From contig NZ_RZNF01000012.1 of NCBI RefSeq assembly GCF_003992725.1, positions 930,001 to 994,000 of the forward strand: a DNA stretch of 64,000 nt. Reading direction: 5' to 3'. The notes beneath the pieces were generated by a model, which was given only the letters and a program-made list of their open reading frames with translations, had not been told where the DNA came from and searched no databases. This document shows positions 63,302-64,000 of the stretch, piece by piece. A program made the translations under genes and the position numbers. How positions within the stretch are numbered: the first letter of the stretch is position 1; every line of letters starts with the position of its first letter. Source of the DNA: Rhodomicrobium lacus (GTDB lineage: Bacteria > Pseudomonadota > Alphaproteobacteria > Rhizobiales > Rhodomicrobiaceae).

Positions 63302-63652
63302 ATGACCTTTCTCTTCATCAAAGCCTTGGTTTCCGCTGCAATAATCGTCGCCGTTTCAGAAGTAGCGAAACGAAGCTCCACCACAGGCGCGCTCATTGTT
63401 GCTCTGCCGCTGGTGTCGGTGCTGAGTATGATCTGGCTCTGGGCTGAAACGGGCGATCGCGCGAAAATAGCGGCCCTTTCCGAAGCCACGCCGTGGTTCA
63501 TTCTGCCAAGCTTGCCGATGTTTTTTCTGATCCCCGCGATGCTGCGTGCGGGTTATGGCTTCTGGATCACGCTTGGAGCGGGGCTTCTGCTCACCGCCGC
63601 GCTCTATATGCTGATAACCGTGATCCTTGCACGTATGGGCATTGCCCCGTAG
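63302..63652 (+). CDS. DUF3147 family membrane protein
   Basis: The 116-residue protein has four hydrophobic segments (for example FIKALVSAAIIVAVSEVA, IVALPLVSVLSMIWLW, ATPWFILPSLPMFFLIPAML, GAGLLLTAALYMLITVIL) and fits DUF3147. Function is unknown. It follows the GT2-GtrA gene after 36 bases and may belong to that operon. Confidence 0.75.
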   Translation: MTFLFIKALVSAAIIVAVSEVAKRSSTTGALIVALPLVSVLSMIWLWAETGDRAKIAALSEATPWFILPSLPMFFLIPAMLRAGYGFWITLGAGLLLTAALYMLITVILARMGIAP

Positions 63653-63702
63653 TCGCGGCCTGTTTCCGTGTGACGCCTCTTCGCTCGTAAACGTTTCGGG
63701 CA

Positions 63703-63730
63703 AGAAGGCCGGGCGCTCGCCCGGCCTTCT
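63703..63730. terminator. bidirectional hairpin terminator between DUF3147 gene and clpB
   Basis: AGAAGGCCGGGC and GCCCGGCCTTCT are perfect arms around a 4-base loop, placed between two convergent genes. TGTCTTCTC follows on the plus side. Confidence 0.75.
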
Positions 63731-63766
63731 GTCTTCTCAAAACAGCTTAAGTGATTGCGCCGCGCG

Positions 63767-64000
63767 TCAGGCCGCGAGGCTGAACGGGCGGTCGTTGATG
63801 ATGAGCCCGTCCGAACCCGCCGTGATGCGCACCGTGTCGCCATCCTTCACGGCGCCCGCAAGGATCAACTCCGACAGCGGATCCTGCACCGCGCGCTGGA
63901 TGACGCGCTTCAAGGGCCGCGCGCCATAGGCCGGCTCGTAGCCGCGATCCGCAAGCCAGTTCCGGGCCTTCTCATCGACATCGAGCACGATCTTGCGCTC
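63767..64000 (-). CDS. clpB: ATP-dependent chaperone ClpB, C-terminal fragment (runs off the window)
   Basis: Only the last 77 residues are present. They match the small C-terminal (D2) domain of ClpB: LDVDEKARNWLADRGYEPAYGARPLKRVIQR (in part), then DPLSELILAG and VRITAGSDGLII. ClpB is the cytosolic disaggregase working with DnaK. The frame continues past position 64000 on the minus strand; the truncation is due to the window edge. Confidence 0.9.
   Translation of the reverse strand, partial: ERKIVLDVDEKARNWLADRGYEPAYGARPLKRVIQRAVQDPLSELILAGAVKDGDTVRITAGSDGLIINDRPFSLAA

Overview
The window is high-GC chromosomal DNA from an alphaproteobacterium. The gene set points to the Hyphomicrobiales (Rhizobiales) or a close relative: the alphaproteobacterial type of glutamate-cysteine ligase, an Omp25/31-like porin, HspQ, a bactofilin, an HWE-family histidine kinase, DUF992 and ELM1-like proteins, a malyl-CoA-lyase-like enzyme and Irr-like iron boxes. 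The exact genus is not provable from sequence alone. No rRNA, tRNA, CRISPR array, insertion sequence or prophage was seen.

Layout. 0.1-10 kb is housekeeping and metabolism: rsmE, gshA with a scrambled relic of its own 3' end just downstream, an outer-membrane barrel, a fused two-domain kinase, YqgE/AlgH and a large acyl-CoA synthetase-acetyltransferase fusion. 10.2-12.9 kb is a probable copper-uptake locus: a DUF2946-like protein and an OprC-type TonB receptor carrying the CxxxM...HxM copper ligands. 13.2-15.2 kb is a dgcN-dgcA pair for D-glutamate catabolism. 15.5-32.6 kb mixes small hypothetical genes, a large hybrid sensor kinase, PabB-PabC, a GMC oxidoreductase, hspQ, a CoA-ester lyase, a GT8 glycosyltransferase, an HdeD-like membrane protein, rlmJ, a bactofilin, asd, a ferredoxin-rubrerythrin fusion and a HAD phosphatase.

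32.7-45.4 kb is a complete catecholate-type siderophore import locus. A minus-strand operon (exbB-exbD-tonB-EntS-like exporter) diverges from a plus-strand operon (binding protein, two permeases, ATPase). The shared promoter region carries two exact 14-bp repeats that resemble Irr/ICE boxes. An AraC/PchR-like regulator, a TonB receptor and a periplasmic esterase complete it. Energy transduction, receptor, siderophore hydrolysis, periplasmic capture and inner-membrane import are all present; no siderophore synthesis gene is seen.

45.7-50.8 kb holds the most unusual element: three tightly coupled minus-strand genes encoding a DUF559-type (PD-(D/E)xK) nuclease protein, a small winged-helix-like protein and a 1102-residue protein with an N-terminal AAA/STAND-like ATPase and a C-terminal HerA-like ATPase. 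This looks like an undescribed or little-described DNA-targeting defence module. Next to it, separated by a strong hairpin terminator, is an NYN-LOTUS putative RNA nuclease.

53.4-58.4 kb is a TetR-regulated RND efflux operon. 58.6-63.7 kb holds a DUF992 protein, an ELM1-like protein and a two-gene glycosyltransferase operon (GT39 and GT2-GtrA), followed by a DUF3147 membrane protein. The window ends inside clpB on the minus strand.
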